A stretch of 10,722 nt of DNA from Chloroflexota bacterium. Lineage in GTDB: Bacteria > Chloroflexota > Dehalococcoidia > Dehalococcoidales > UBA2162. Shown here piece after piece: positions 1-8,027 of the stretch. Position numbers and translations under genes: made by a program. Each line of letters opens with the position of its first letter. Within the stretch, counting starts at the first letter, position 1. Below the pieces are notes generated by a model. The model saw nothing but the letters and a program-made list of their open reading frames with translations. It was not told the DNA's origin and ran no database searches. The DNA lies in assembly GCA_016202555.1 (NCBI GenBank), contig JACQOL010000041.1, positions 1 to 10,722 on the forward strand, read 5' to 3'.

Positions 1-1
1 G

Positions 2-469
2 TTTAACGCCGGTCAAAGACCGGCCCTGAATGTCGGCTTATCAGTATCCCGCGTCGGCAGCGCCGCCCAAACTAAGGCAATGAAGAAGGTGGCTGGCAGA
101 CTCAGGCTGGAACTGGCTCAATACCGGGAGCTGGCTGCCTTTGCTCAGTTCGGTACTTCTGAGCTGGACCAGGCGACCAGAGCTCAGCTCGGGCGGGGGC
201 AACGGATTACCGAGGTTTTGAAGCAGGGACAGTATAAGCCAATGCCAGTAGAGCAACAGGTCATTATTCTATATGCGGCGATTAATGGCTACCTTGATGA
301 CATTCCAGTTAACCAGGCCGGCCCTTTTGAAACTAATCTACAGCGATTTATGATGGCAAATCACCCAGAGATTGGCAAGGCTATTGCTACTGAAAAAGAC
401 ATCAGCGCCGGGACCGAAGAGGCATTAAAAAAAGCCCTTACCGAGTTTAAGCAAAGTTTTAAGGGGTAA
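2..469 (+). CDS. atpA: F-type ATP synthase alpha subunit, C-terminal part (5' truncated by window edge)
   Basis: This is the end of the non-catalytic alpha subunit of the F1 head. The reading frame is open from base 2, so the methionine codon at 80 is internal and not a start. The first residues read [20 protein letters not shown], the well-known alpha segment carrying the conserved VSRVG stretch whose arginine corresponds to the arginine finger that reaches into the catalytic site of beta. After it come [12 protein letters not shown] and the helical C-terminal domain, ending KQSFKG before TAA at 467-469. About 155 of the usual 500 or so residues are visible. It is the first gene in the window of an atpA-atpG-atpD-(small ORF)-atpC operon. 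Seen directly: the frame and motifs. Family assignment is very secure; the upstream part lies outside. Confidence 0.97.
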   Translation, partial: FNAGQRPALNVGLSVSRVGSAAQTKAMKKVAGRLRLELAQYRELAAFAQFGTSELDQATRAQLGRGQRITEVLKQGQYKPMPVEQQVIILYAAINGYLDDIPVNQAGPFETNLQRFMMANHPEIGKAIATEKDISAGTEEALKKALTEFKQSFKG

Positions 470-499
470 CAAAAAGAGCTTATCCCATTAAAAATGTTC

Positions 500-523
500 C
501 CATCTCCTTTCAAAAGGAGATGG
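500..523 (+). other. Hairpin in the atpA-atpG spacer
   Basis: A perfect 10-bp inverted repeat, CCATCTCCTT (500-509) with AAGGAGATGG (514-523), closes a TCAA loop. A second, outer pairing of ATCCC (482-486) with GGGAT (529-533) could extend it. It has no following T-tract, so it is not an intrinsic terminator. Its 3' arm holds an AGGAG Shine-Dalgarno-like sequence that would be hidden when folded. The likely role, by inference, is mRNA processing or stability, or adjusting translation of the gamma subunit relative to alpha. Confidence 0.6.
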
Positions 524-544
524 CTAAGGGGATGAGGTTGGAAA

Positions 545-1405
545 TTGGCTAATATTCGCTTAATTCGTCACCGAATACGGAGTATTCAAAGCATCGCCAA
601 GATTACCCGGGCGATGGAGATGATTGCTACCTCAAAAATGAGGCGGGCACAGGAGCGCGGTTTAGCCGGACGACCTTACTCTGATAAAATCCGCCAGGTA
701 ATAGCCGACCTGGCCGCTTTACCCCAGGCAGAGGGAGCCTTACACCCATTGCTGCAGCGCCGGCCGGTGACTAAACTAGCTGTTGTTCATATTACTTCCG
801 ACCGAGGCTTATGCGGCGGGCTGAACGCTAATATGAATCGCCGGACAGCCAGCTTTATCCTGGAACAAAAGGCAGCGGCTAACCTTATCTGTGTCGGCCG
901 CAAAGGGATGGACTTTATGAGCCAGCACCGGCTTAATGTACAGGCTAAATTTAGCGGGCTTGGTGACCAACCGGGCTTCCTGGATACCTTACCCATATCC
1001 CGGATTATTATTGATGATTTCACTAACGGCGTCATCGATGCCGCCTATCTAGCTTATACCCAGTTTGTCTCTACGATGACACAGAAACCAATCGTAATAC
1101 CGATATTACCAGTTGAACCGGCACAGATACCCAAGGCTCAGAACGTAGATTATATCTATGAACCAAGCCCGGAGATGGTGCTGGACGGGCTGGTACCCCG
1201 GTTTGTTGAGATGCAAATTTATCATGCTATTCTGGAAGCGATTGCCAGTGAGCAGTCGGCTAGAATGGTAGCGATGCGCAATGCTACTGACAATGGAAAG
1301 GAACTGATTGACGAATTAACACTGATGTATAACAAAGCCCGCCAGGAATCAATTACTAAAGAGTTGCTTGATATTGTCGGTGGGGTTGCCGCACTGACTG
1401 GCTAG
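545..1405 (+). CDS. atpG: F-type ATP synthase gamma subunit
   Basis: Gamma is the central rotor shaft of F1 and couples proton flow through the membrane ring to catalysis in beta. The 286-residue length is normal. The N-terminal helix MANIRLIRHRIRSIQSI runs into ITRAMEMIATSKMRRAQER (about residues 20-38). The loop SDRGLCGGLN lies at 85-94. The C-terminal helix (about 225-286) carries MVAMRNATDNGKELIDELT and ends IVGGVAALTG; together the two terminal helices form the coiled-coil shaft. The start is TTG at 545, because the family begins at exactly this MANIR and a GAGG Shine-Dalgarno (534-537) lies 7 bases upstream; no ATG fits. A rare start after a hairpin spacer is compatible with one gamma being needed per three alpha and three beta. 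That regulatory reading is inference; the identity is secure. Confidence 0.98.
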   Translation: MANIRLIRHRIRSIQSIAKITRAMEMIATSKMRRAQERGLAGRPYSDKIRQVIADLAALPQAEGALHPLLQRRPVTKLAVVHITSDRGLCGGLNANMNRRTASFILEQKAAANLICVGRKGMDFMSQHRLNVQAKFSGLGDQPGFLDTLPISRIIIDDFTNGVIDAAYLAYTQFVSTMTQKPIVIPILPVEPAQIPKAQNVDYIYEPSPEMVLDGLVPRFVEMQIYHAILEAIASEQSARMVAMRNATDNGKELIDELTLMYNKARQESITKELLDIVGGVAALTG

Positions 1406-1457
1406 AGTGTTTTACTAACAGTAAGCGGGAAAGTTTGAAAATATTGAGCTTGCCTGA

Positions 1458-2882
<1,425 letters not shown>

Positions 2883-2888
2883 TCAATA

Positions 2889-3134
2889 ATGAGCTTATTT
2901 CTAGTTGTAGCATTAATTTTCTTAATCAATATTTTATTTGGCTATTGGCGGTCAAATACCAGAAGATTTTCAATACAATGGCTAATGGCTATTCATATTC
3001 CAGTAGCGCTGGCTATCGGGATTAGACTTTTGCTATTGGAGTGGAATTGGGTAGCAATACCGATTTTTATAGCTGCTTTTGCTGTCGGACAATATGTTGG
3101 TGGTACAGTAAGAGGTTATTGGGTAAAAGCATGA
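2889..3134 (+). CDS. Small three-helix membrane protein inside the ATP synthase operon, function unknown
   Basis: I do not recognise this 81-residue protein. It starts with ATG six bases after the atpD stop. GGAG at 2874-2877, inside the end of atpD, is a possible ribosome site, so translation is probably coupled to atpD. Three hydrophobic segments are visible: about residues 2-20, 30-50 (containing Arg46) and 54-74. Between the first two is a basic loop, RSNTRR (21-26). A glycine-rich GQYVGGTVRGYW (67-78) ends the last helix and the C terminus is basic. The DNA is visibly richer in A and T than atpD or atpC. It is not subunit a, b or c, and it is not in the usual place of AtpI, which lies upstream of atpB. 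Position suggests a role tied to assembly or membrane anchoring of the ATP synthase, but it could be a passenger. That the ORF is a real gene is likely from its coupling, length and clean membrane pattern. Confidence 0.75.
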   Translation: MSLFLVVALIFLINILFGYWRSNTRRFSIQWLMAIHIPVALAIGIRLLLLEWNWVAIPIFIAAFAVGQYVGGTVRGYWVKA

Positions 3135-3223
3135 GCGGATGCGACTCAAACTTTAGTAGGTAAAGAACCAAGTCGGGAGTTTATATCATCTGACTAATAA
3201 AATCTAGGAGTGTGTAGAGGAGT

Positions 3224-3649
3224 ATGGCTGGAATTAAGCTTGAAGTTGTCAGTGCCGAAAGAATAGTCTACTCAGATGAAGTGGATGTGGTGATTGCTCC
3301 CGGGATTGACGGCCAACTGGGAATCCTGCCTCACCATGCTCCCCTGATGACCACATTAACGATGGGTGAACTACGAGCCAAGAAGGCCAATGAAGAATTC
3401 TCCCTGGCCATCTCTGGTGGCTTCCTTGAAGTGAGACCCGACCGAGTTATTGTACTGGCTGATGCTGCGGAGAGGGCTGAGGAAATTGATTTAGCCCGGG
3501 CGGAAGCGGCAAAGCTGCGGGCCGAAGAGCGTATAAGCCATCCTACCCCCAATCTTGATTTAGCCCGGGCAGAAGCGTCTTTACGCCGGGCACTTACTCG
3601 GCTCAAGGTAGCTGGGAGAAGAAAACGGGCAACCCAACCCAAAGTTTAG
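3224..3649 (+). CDS. atpC: F-type ATP synthase epsilon subunit
   Basis: Epsilon sits at the foot of gamma and, through its C-terminal helices, can inhibit ATP hydrolysis. The 141 residues show the usual N-terminal beta-sandwich ([20 protein letters not shown], then [18 protein letters not shown] at about 33-50, and [20 protein letters not shown] at 65-84) and a C-terminal helical hairpin at about 87-130. The two helices repeat DLARAEA (89-95 and 112-118). A short basic tail, [10 protein letters not shown], follows. The start is fixed by family alignment. Two ribosome-site candidates exist: AGGAG at 3206-3210, 13 bases upstream, and AGAGGAG at 3216-3222, only 1 base from ATG; neither spacing is ideal. 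This is the last gene of the operon; the next gene is convergent. Confidence 0.96.
   Translation: MAGIKLEVVSAERIVYSDEVDVVIAPGIDGQLGILPHHAPLMTTLTMGELRAKKANEEFSLAISGGFLEVRPDRVIVLADAAERAEEIDLARAEAAKLRAEERISHPTPNLDLARAEASLRRALTRLKVAGRRKRATQPKV
3488..3577 (+). repeat. Short direct repeat within atpC (two copies, 21 bp)
   Basis: Two 21-bp copies at 3488-3508 and 3557-3577 differ at a single base and both encode DLARAEA in frame, 23 codons apart. They underlie the two antiparallel helices of the epsilon C-terminal hairpin. The protein-level similarity of these helices is common in this family; the almost complete identity at DNA level, including synonymous positions, is what stands out. Confidence 0.8.
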
Positions 3650-3651
3650 AA

Positions 3652-3675
3652 AATATTCCCAATTATATTGGTATT
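3652..3675. terminator. Possible weak bidirectional terminator between convergent atpC and dedA-like genes
   Basis: CCAAT (3659-3663) and ATTGG (3667-3671) form a 5-bp stem with a TAT loop, extendable with AATA/TATT across a three-base bulge. On the minus strand it is followed by an AT-rich GAATATTTTC. The stem is AT-rich and short, so it would be a weak terminator at best. No better candidate lies in the 69-base gap between the two converging genes. Confidence 0.25.
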
Positions 3676-3718
3676 GTCAAACATCTTTATGAAGTTAGCT
3701 TGGTAGTATCCATATCAG

Positions 3719-4384
3719 TCATAAAGTCTCCGGTGTTGCTTTTCCCCTCCTGCTGACCAAGCTACCGATTAAGCGCCGGATAGCAAAAGTAATCCCGTAG
3801 ATTACGGTCAAACCGGCCAATAAATACAGAATAACGTGCTTTAGTTCCGAAACCGTAGTTGTACCAACTATACCACCCAGAATAATATAGATACCATCAA
3901 AGACCAAACTTGACAGAACAACACCGAGCAGCAATGTTTTCAGTTGTCGCTTAGCACCTAAAATCAATGTCAGTGGAATTCGAAGCCATAATAATCTCCC
4001 CAGGGCAACTGAAAACGGAGAGGAGAAATGTATTTTACGAAATGGCTTAAATCGTGTAACATCGGTTGATACTGTTGTCAGCTTGAAACGGTTAAGAAAT
4101 ATTGTCAGCAGGCTACCGCTGCTTCTACCGAGAGTATATAAAGCTAATGCCCCCACTTGCCTGCCAGCTTGTGCCGTAAGGATTAAAAGAATTAGACCTA
4201 AAAATGGAAGCCTCCCCTGGCTAAAATGATAACCAGCAAGCAGCCACGTCGTCTCCAGTAAGTAAGGAATTGATATTCCTAACGCTTCCCCGAACAAACA
4301 GACTAGAAAAATGAGCACTACTGTTTGAATCGTAAATGTGCCAACAATAACTAAAGCTTGTGAAAGAAAACCCTCCAAATTCAT
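3719..4384 (-). CDS. DedA/VTT-family-like integral membrane protein (divergent)
   Basis: DedA/VTT proteins are inner-membrane proteins; characterised members recycle undecaprenyl phosphate or scramble lipids. I take ATG at 4384 as start (221 residues) because AGGA (4392-4395) lies 7 bases before it. A TTG at 4441 would add 19 residues but has no ribosome site and overlaps the upstream gene. Visible features are a first hydrophobic segment (about 10-31), the re-entrant-like GEALGISIPYLLETTWLLAG (32-51), a helix at 61-72, AGRQVG...LYTLGRSSG (73-90), GRLLWLRIPLTLILGA (129-144), and terminal helices at about 150-200. The usual acidic residue in the GDxxGY...GR motif appears replaced by Arg75, so this is a distant member. 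The gene follows the glycosyltransferase-deacetylase by 13 bases and is probably translated from the same mRNA, suggesting a shared lipid-carrier or envelope role (inference). Confidence 0.75.
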   Translation of the reverse strand: MNLEGFLSQALVIVGTFTIQTVVLIFLVCLFGEALGISIPYLLETTWLLAGYHFSQGRLPFLGLILLILTAQAGRQVGALALYTLGRSSGSLLTIFLNRFKLTTVSTDVTRFKPFRKIHFSSPFSVALGRLLWLRIPLTLILGAKRQLKTLLLGVVLSSLVFDGIYIILGGIVGTTTVSELKHVILYLLAGLTVIYGITFAIRRLIGSLVSRRGKATPETL

Positions 4385-4397
4385 TACCAAATCCTGA

Positions 4398-5867
4398 CTA
4401 ATTATACGCCGGGATACCAAGAAGTTCAGGAATGGTAACAAACTTGTACCCCTGGTGCTGCAGTTCCTCGATAATCATCGGCAATGCCTCTACGGTTAAG
4501 CTTTTATCAGATTTAATGTCACCATGAGTTAACCCATAGCCATCGTGAAGCAGTACTATTTTCCCGGGCTTCATTTTACTAATAATCTCTTTGGCGAACG
4601 TCTCCGGCGATGGCCTACCTAAATAAGCAAGAATGTGCTGGTCATTCGCAGAGACACTCCAAGTTACTTCCACTAACCTTTCCTGCTTAAGAAATTGCAA
4701 TTCCCATGGTGATTTTTTACCGTGAGGTGGACGGTAAAGATGGGGTGTAACGCCAGTAACCTTGAAGATAACTTCCTGGGCTAATTGTATGTCTTTAGAG
4801 CCTCCACTTATAAGAGCATGATTAGCATTATGAGAATAAGTGTGATTCCCCAGAACGTTCCCTTCAGCAATAATCCGCCTTGCTGTCTCTGGATAAAGTT
4901 CAACATTCTTACCAATAGTGAAGAATGTTGCTTTAACCCCATAGCTATTCAGAATATCAAGAACTTGCGAGGTATATGGTTCATTTGGGCCATCATCAAA
5001 GGTGAGAGCAACGACTTTATCTGATGTTTTGCTTATGGAGTATACCTTACCAAAAACCTGGGACCCGGGGAAAATATATCCATAAGAAAGAACAGTAACA
5101 ATGATAGCCAGGGAAACTGATGTTGCCAGCCTGGCTGGAGTTCGGAGTAAAGGTAATTTCATCGCAAATCTTTTAAAGAGATTGGCAACATGTTTAATAA
5201 AGTGGCTAGACATTCGAGCCGAATTCAATACCATCCCAATGAGAATAAAACAAAGGGGCTTTTGTATCCGCCGTGCTGAAGTGGTTACCAATAAAGTTTT
5301 ATCGTAGGAAATACTTCCCACCCGGCTCAAACGACGAGATATACCCCACTGGTCGGGAAATAGAGAATTAGCCTCATAGCCATTTACTTTTAAGAACGCC
5401 TCTCGGCGAAAGGCAAAATTAGCCCCGGAAACAAGGACTGCCTTACCCAGAAAGAGCCGCCCTGCTATATTGGTTAAATGTCTCATGAAGTATTCAAACT
5501 TTGACCATCGTAACGGGTCTTTATAGACATAAGCACCGGCTAACGCCACTGACTCCGGATGTGAAGAAAAATGATTGGCGATTCTTTTTAGCCAGTTACG
5601 GGGATAAGTTGTATCAGCATCAGCCTGGACGATGATATCGCCCGAAGCTTTATAAGCCCCGGTTTGACGGGCATAGGCTACTCCCCTCTTGGAACAGGAG
5701 AAAACTTTTGCTCCACATTTGCTGGCGACTTTACTGGTATTATCTACGCTGCCATTATCAACAACGATAATTTCGTAATCGCCCTGATAGTCTTGATTTT
5801 TCAGTGATTCAAGACATTCAGGTAAGAATTTCTCTTCATTTAAGGCTGGAATCACTACGCTTATCAT
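4398..5867 (-). CDS. Fused family-2 glycosyltransferase and NodB-type polysaccharide deacetylase
   Basis: This 489-residue protein joins two enzymes. Residues 1-235 are a GT-A fold family-2 glycosyltransferase: MISVVIPALNEE, the nucleotide-binding VVDNGSVDNT (35-44), the metal-binding DAD (83-85), and GANFAFRREAF (148-158). The acidic ED motif expected near 172 reads DQ. A hydrophobic helix spans about 248-266. Residues 284-485 are a NodB deacetylase with all main motifs: TFDDGP (289-294, Asp291 base and Asp292 metal ligand), HTYSH (342-346, metal histidines), RPPHG (379-383), TWSVSANDQ (402-410) and LLHDG (439-443, His441). By topology, the transferase should face the cytoplasm and the deacetylase the outside. 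It lacks the multiple helices and QxxRW of processive synthases, so it more likely adds a single N-acyl sugar to a lipid carrier or glycan that is then deacylated. ATG at 5867 has only a distant AAGGTG. The substrate is unknown; ArnC/ArnD-like logic is one possibility. Confidence 0.93.
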   Translation of the reverse strand: MISVVIPALNEEKFLPECLESLKNQDYQGDYEIIVVDNGSVDNTSKVASKCGAKVFSCSKRGVAYARQTGAYKASGDIIVQADADTTYPRNWLKRIANHFSSHPESVALAGAYVYKDPLRWSKFEYFMRHLTNIAGRLFLGKAVLVSGANFAFRREAFLKVNGYEANSLFPDQWGISRRLSRVGSISYDKTLLVTTSARRIQKPLCFILIGMVLNSARMSSHFIKHVANLFKRFAMKLPLLRTPARLATSVSLAIIVTVLSYGYIFPGSQVFGKVYSISKTSDKVVALTFDDGPNEPYTSQVLDILNSYGVKATFFTIGKNVELYPETARRIIAEGNVLGNHTYSHNANHALISGGSKDIQLAQEVIFKVTGVTPHLYRPPHGKKSPWELQFLKQERLVEVTWSVSANDQHILAYLGRPSPETFAKEIISKMKPGKIVLLHDGYGLTHGDIKSDKSLTVEALPMIIEELQHQGYKFVTIPELLGIPAYN

Positions 5868-6010
5868 TGTTATTAATATACACCTTAGAGTTGATTATCG
5901 CAAAGTAACCTACTTAGCTACTTTACTTTTTAAGCTGAATTGCCCCTCAATAGGTTTAATAAGAACAACTTTAGTATGACCATTTCATCGCTGATTCCGA
6001 TAGTTATCGG

Positions 6011-7423
6011 CTACTCAATGGCATACAGCTTGCCATCAGGAGCACCAATATAAATGATGCCGTTGGCGACGGTTGGGGATGAGGTGAGTTTACCCCCAAT
6101 AAAGAAGCCCCAAAGCTTTTCGCCAGTGGCAGCATTCAGAGCATACAACCACCCATCCTCACTGGCAATATAGACAACATTTCCTACTACTGCTGGTGAT
6201 GACGTTATAACACCCTTAGTTTCAAACTGCCAGTTCTGCTTCCGCCTCTGGAGGTCGATAGCCAGTAGTTTATTATCCGAACCAATGTAGAAAGTGTTAC
6301 CGATCAGCACTGGGGAGGAAGTAGCCAATTTACCCAGGGTAAGCCTCCAGAGAAATCCGGACTGGAGCGGAGGTGGAGGCACCAGCGGCACACGCATCAG
6401 CCAAACCTGGGTCCAATAGGGTCTGATTCCATGTTCCAGAGGCCAGCTTCGAGCGTTCCTATCAACAGCAAATAAATAACCATTAGTGGTGGTGAAGTAG
6501 ACGATTCCATCACTCACCACTGGAGCAGAGTAAACCGAATAAAATGTCTTGAAGTGAAGACGAAGTCTTCCGCTCAGGGCGTTTAAGGCATAACTATATT
6601 GCCCACCGCTACCAAAATAAACGATACCCCCGTCAATCACTGGTGACGACTTAACCACACCTTCAGTACCAAATGCCCAGAGCTTGCTGCCCGTAGCAGC
6701 ATTCAAAGCATAGAGATAATAATCATCAGAGCCAAAATAGACGATACCATTAGCCACTGCCGGAGAAGACATGATAGGATAGCTAGTCTTAAAATCCCAG
6801 AGCTTGTTACCTCGTTCCGCATCAAGAGCATATAGCTTACCGTCGTTTGAACCAAAATAGACCACCCCGTTAGCAATTGATGGTGAGGCTTCAACCCAGC
6901 TGTCGGTCTGGTATTCCCACTGTTCATCTCCGCTAGCAGCATCCAGAGCATAGAGTTTATTATCTCTGGAGCCGATGTAGACAGTATCACCAGCTACCGC
7001 CGGTGATGAGCGAATTAAATTACCGGTAGCGAAAGTCCATTTCAACTTACCCTGAGGCAAAATAATATTTAAACCAGTGGCGCCTGAGTTGGCCAAATCG
7101 TGGCGGAACATCGCCCATTCTCCGGGAAGAGAGGTGGAGGTTATCTCTTGAGGTGGATTAACTATATCGGTAAAATAATATAGACTGGAATATATAATCG
7201 AAACCAGAATAATAAGGGAAACAAGGCTGATAGCTACTACCTTAATTATCTTTCGGCGCTTCAGGCGGGATAGAAAATGTTCTACCTCCTGAGAGGATAA
7301 TAGCGGGCTGTCTCTAGGGATTACTGCCCCCCAACAATGGTGGCAGAACTCCGTTCCCTCAGGATTAGGTTTATGGCACACGTGGCATAAAACATAAAAC
7401 TTAGCTTCAGGGGTAGAATTCAC
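6011..7423 (-). CDS. Zinc-ribbon, membrane-anchored eight-repeat PQQ-like beta-propeller protein
   Basis: The 470-residue protein has three parts. A zinc ribbon with Cys13, Cys16, Cys27 and Cys30 (CxxC twice) lies at the N terminus. A membrane helix spans about 59-81 and is preceded by the basic RLKRRKIIK. A propeller runs from about 103 to the end. Eight blade cores of the form SSPxVxxGxVYxGSxDGxLYALxAxxGxxxW are visible. Their proline positions are 141, 181, 221, 261, 301, 371, 410 and 450, giving an exact 40-residue period for the first five. A proline-rich insertion (about 322-360, PLVPPPP) interrupts blade five. The ribbon should be cytoplasmic and the propeller outside. GTG at 7423 is supported by GGAGG 6 bases upstream. 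The repeats are of the PQQ_2/BamB type and need not bind PQQ; a scaffold or binding role is more likely than dehydrogenase activity. Precise function unknown. Confidence 0.9.
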   Translation of the reverse strand: MNSTPEAKFYVLCHVCHKPNPEGTEFCHHCWGAVIPRDSPLLSSQEVEHFLSRLKRRKIIKVVAISLVSLIILVSIIYSSLYYFTDIVNPPQEITSTSLPGEWAMFRHDLANSGATGLNIILPQGKLKWTFATGNLIRSSPAVAGDTVYIGSRDNKLYALDAASGDEQWEYQTDSWVEASPSIANGVVYFGSNDGKLYALDAERGNKLWDFKTSYPIMSSPAVANGIVYFGSDDYYLYALNAATGSKLWAFGTEGVVKSSPVIDGGIVYFGSGGQYSYALNALSGRLRLHFKTFYSVYSAPVVSDGIVYFTTTNGYLFAVDRNARSWPLEHGIRPYWTQVWLMRVPLVPPPPLQSGFLWRLTLGKLATSSPVLIGNTFYIGSDNKLLAIDLQRRKQNWQFETKGVITSSPAVVGNVVYIASEDGWLYALNAATGEKLWGFFIGGKLTSSPTVANGIIYIGAPDGKLYAIE

Positions 7424-7482
7424 TGAAAACCTCCGCCTGGTTGGTGAAGGTATCTGACTCTATGGTAAGCCTGGCATATCAG

Positions 7483-7488
7483 ATTATA
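7483..7488 (-). promoter_or_regulatory. Candidate -10 box upstream of the propeller gene
   Basis: On the minus strand the sequence TATAAT occurs at 7488-7483, just past the khpA stop codon and about 60 bases before the GTG start of the propeller gene. No recognisable -35 hexamer lies 16-18 bases upstream (the region reads AGCTAC), so this is only a candidate for separate expression of that gene. Confidence 0.25.
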
Positions 7489-7489
7489 C

Positions 7490-7717
7490 TCACAGAATCT
7501 CGAGGGTAGCTCTAGTGCCTGCTTTAGCTGCTTTCACCCTGACTAAGGTGCGCATTGCTTCAGCGATGCGGCCCTGCCTGCCAATAACTCTCCCCTTATC
7601 ATCATCGGCAACCTGCAACTTAAGTGTTATCCCTTGCTCATTAGTTTCTTCGGTAACCACCACAGCGTCCGGTGCGTTGACAATTGATTTGGCGATGTAC
7701 TCTATGAGTTCTTTCAT
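7490..7717 (-). CDS. khpA: KH-domain RNA-binding protein KhpA
   Basis: KhpA is a small single KH-domain protein that binds RNA and, in Gram-positive bacteria where it has been studied, pairs with KhpB (Jag/EloR) and influences cell division and small-RNA behaviour. The 75 residues are the normal length. The N-terminal helix reads [20 protein letters not shown], and the RNA-gripping GxxG loop is GRQG at 46-49 within [17 protein letters not shown]. The ATG at 7717 overlaps the rpsP stop by 4 bases (ATGA), and AAGGAG lies 6 bases before it, so translation is coupled to rpsP. The rpsP-khpA pairing is the usual arrangement, normally followed by rimM and trmD; here the propeller gene follows instead. 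Confidence 0.95.
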   Translation of the reverse strand: MKELIEYIAKSIVNAPDAVVVTEETNEQGITLKLQVADDDKGRVIGRQGRIAEAMRTLVRVKAAKAGTRATLEIL

Positions 7718-7983
7718 GTTGTCTCCTTGATTGTTTTGAACTTGTCGATGATGCCTGCTTTTGCTAGTAATCTGGTCGCAGTGGCTGTTGGCTGAGCCCC
7801 TTGCCTGAGCCAGTGCAAGGCCCTTTCCTCATCAATAACCACTGTTTCCGGGTCGGTTAAAGGATTATAACGCCCAATGATGTTAATGAAGGCTCCATCA
7901 CGGGGTGCCCGAGAATCAGCTACCACTAGCCGATAGCTCGGAGCATGTTTAGCACCGACTCGCCGTAACCTAATCTTTATCAT
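7714..7983 (-). CDS. rpsP: 30S ribosomal protein S16
   Basis: S16 binds 16S rRNA early in 30S assembly. The 89 residues match the family throughout: [41 protein letters not shown] (about 21-41), and a C-terminal [20 protein letters not shown]. The ATG at 7983 is the family start. No Shine-Dalgarno lies in the 15 bases between the promoter -10 element and the start codon, so the message is expected to be leaderless or to carry only about 8-9 leader bases. The gene ends in an ATGA overlap with khpA. The usual upstream neighbour ffh is absent; upstream on the same strand, across a 207-base gap, is the TPP enzyme gene. Confidence 0.97.
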   Translation of the reverse strand: MIKIRLRRVGAKHAPSYRLVVADSRAPRDGAFINIIGRYNPLTDPETVVIDEERALHWLRQGAQPTATATRLLAKAGIIDKFKTIKETT

Positions 7984-7998
7984 CGTTCGTTAGAAGCT

Positions 7999-8027
7999 AT
8001 TATGAACCATCAACAGGCAGTTGTCAA
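7999..8027 (-). promoter_or_regulatory. Sigma70-type promoter of rpsP-khpA
   Basis: On the minus strand a perfect -35 box TTGACA (8027-8022) is separated by exactly 17 bases from the -10 box CATAAT (8004-7999, five of six consensus). The rpsP ATG begins only 15 bases after the -10 box, so initiation about 7 bases downstream would leave a leader of roughly 8 bases. This agrees with the lack of a ribosome binding site before rpsP. Confidence 0.85.

Noticed and set aside
80..82. ATG at 80 as the start of a separate 129-residue protein
   Set aside because: The frame continues upstream to base 2 with conserved alpha-subunit residues, so this methionine is internal to atpA.
1412..1424. Small hairpin TTACT-AAC-AGTAA after atpG
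   Set aside because: Five AT-rich base pairs without a T-run; likely chance within the atpG-atpD spacer.
3331..3642. Minus-strand open frame of 103 codons opposite atpC
   Set aside because: It is a shadow of the GC-rich alanine/arginine repeats in epsilon, with low-complexity Ser/Ala/Arg composition.
4385..4441. TTG at 4441 as the start of the DedA-like gene
   Set aside because: It would overlap the upstream gene by 44 bases and lacks a Shine-Dalgarno; ATG at 4384 has AGGA at 7 bases.
5902..5930. Inverted repeats AAAGTA/TACTTT with a following T-rich stretch, considered as a plus-strand terminator
   Set aside because: No plus-strand gene precedes it; the stem is AT-only and weak, in a 143-base spacer with no gene and no convincing promoter for the downstream minus-strand gene.
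5997..6010. Palindrome CCGATAGTTATCGG directly after the propeller gene stop, considered as a terminator
   Set aside because: The stem is only 5-6 bp and no T-run follows on the minus strand.
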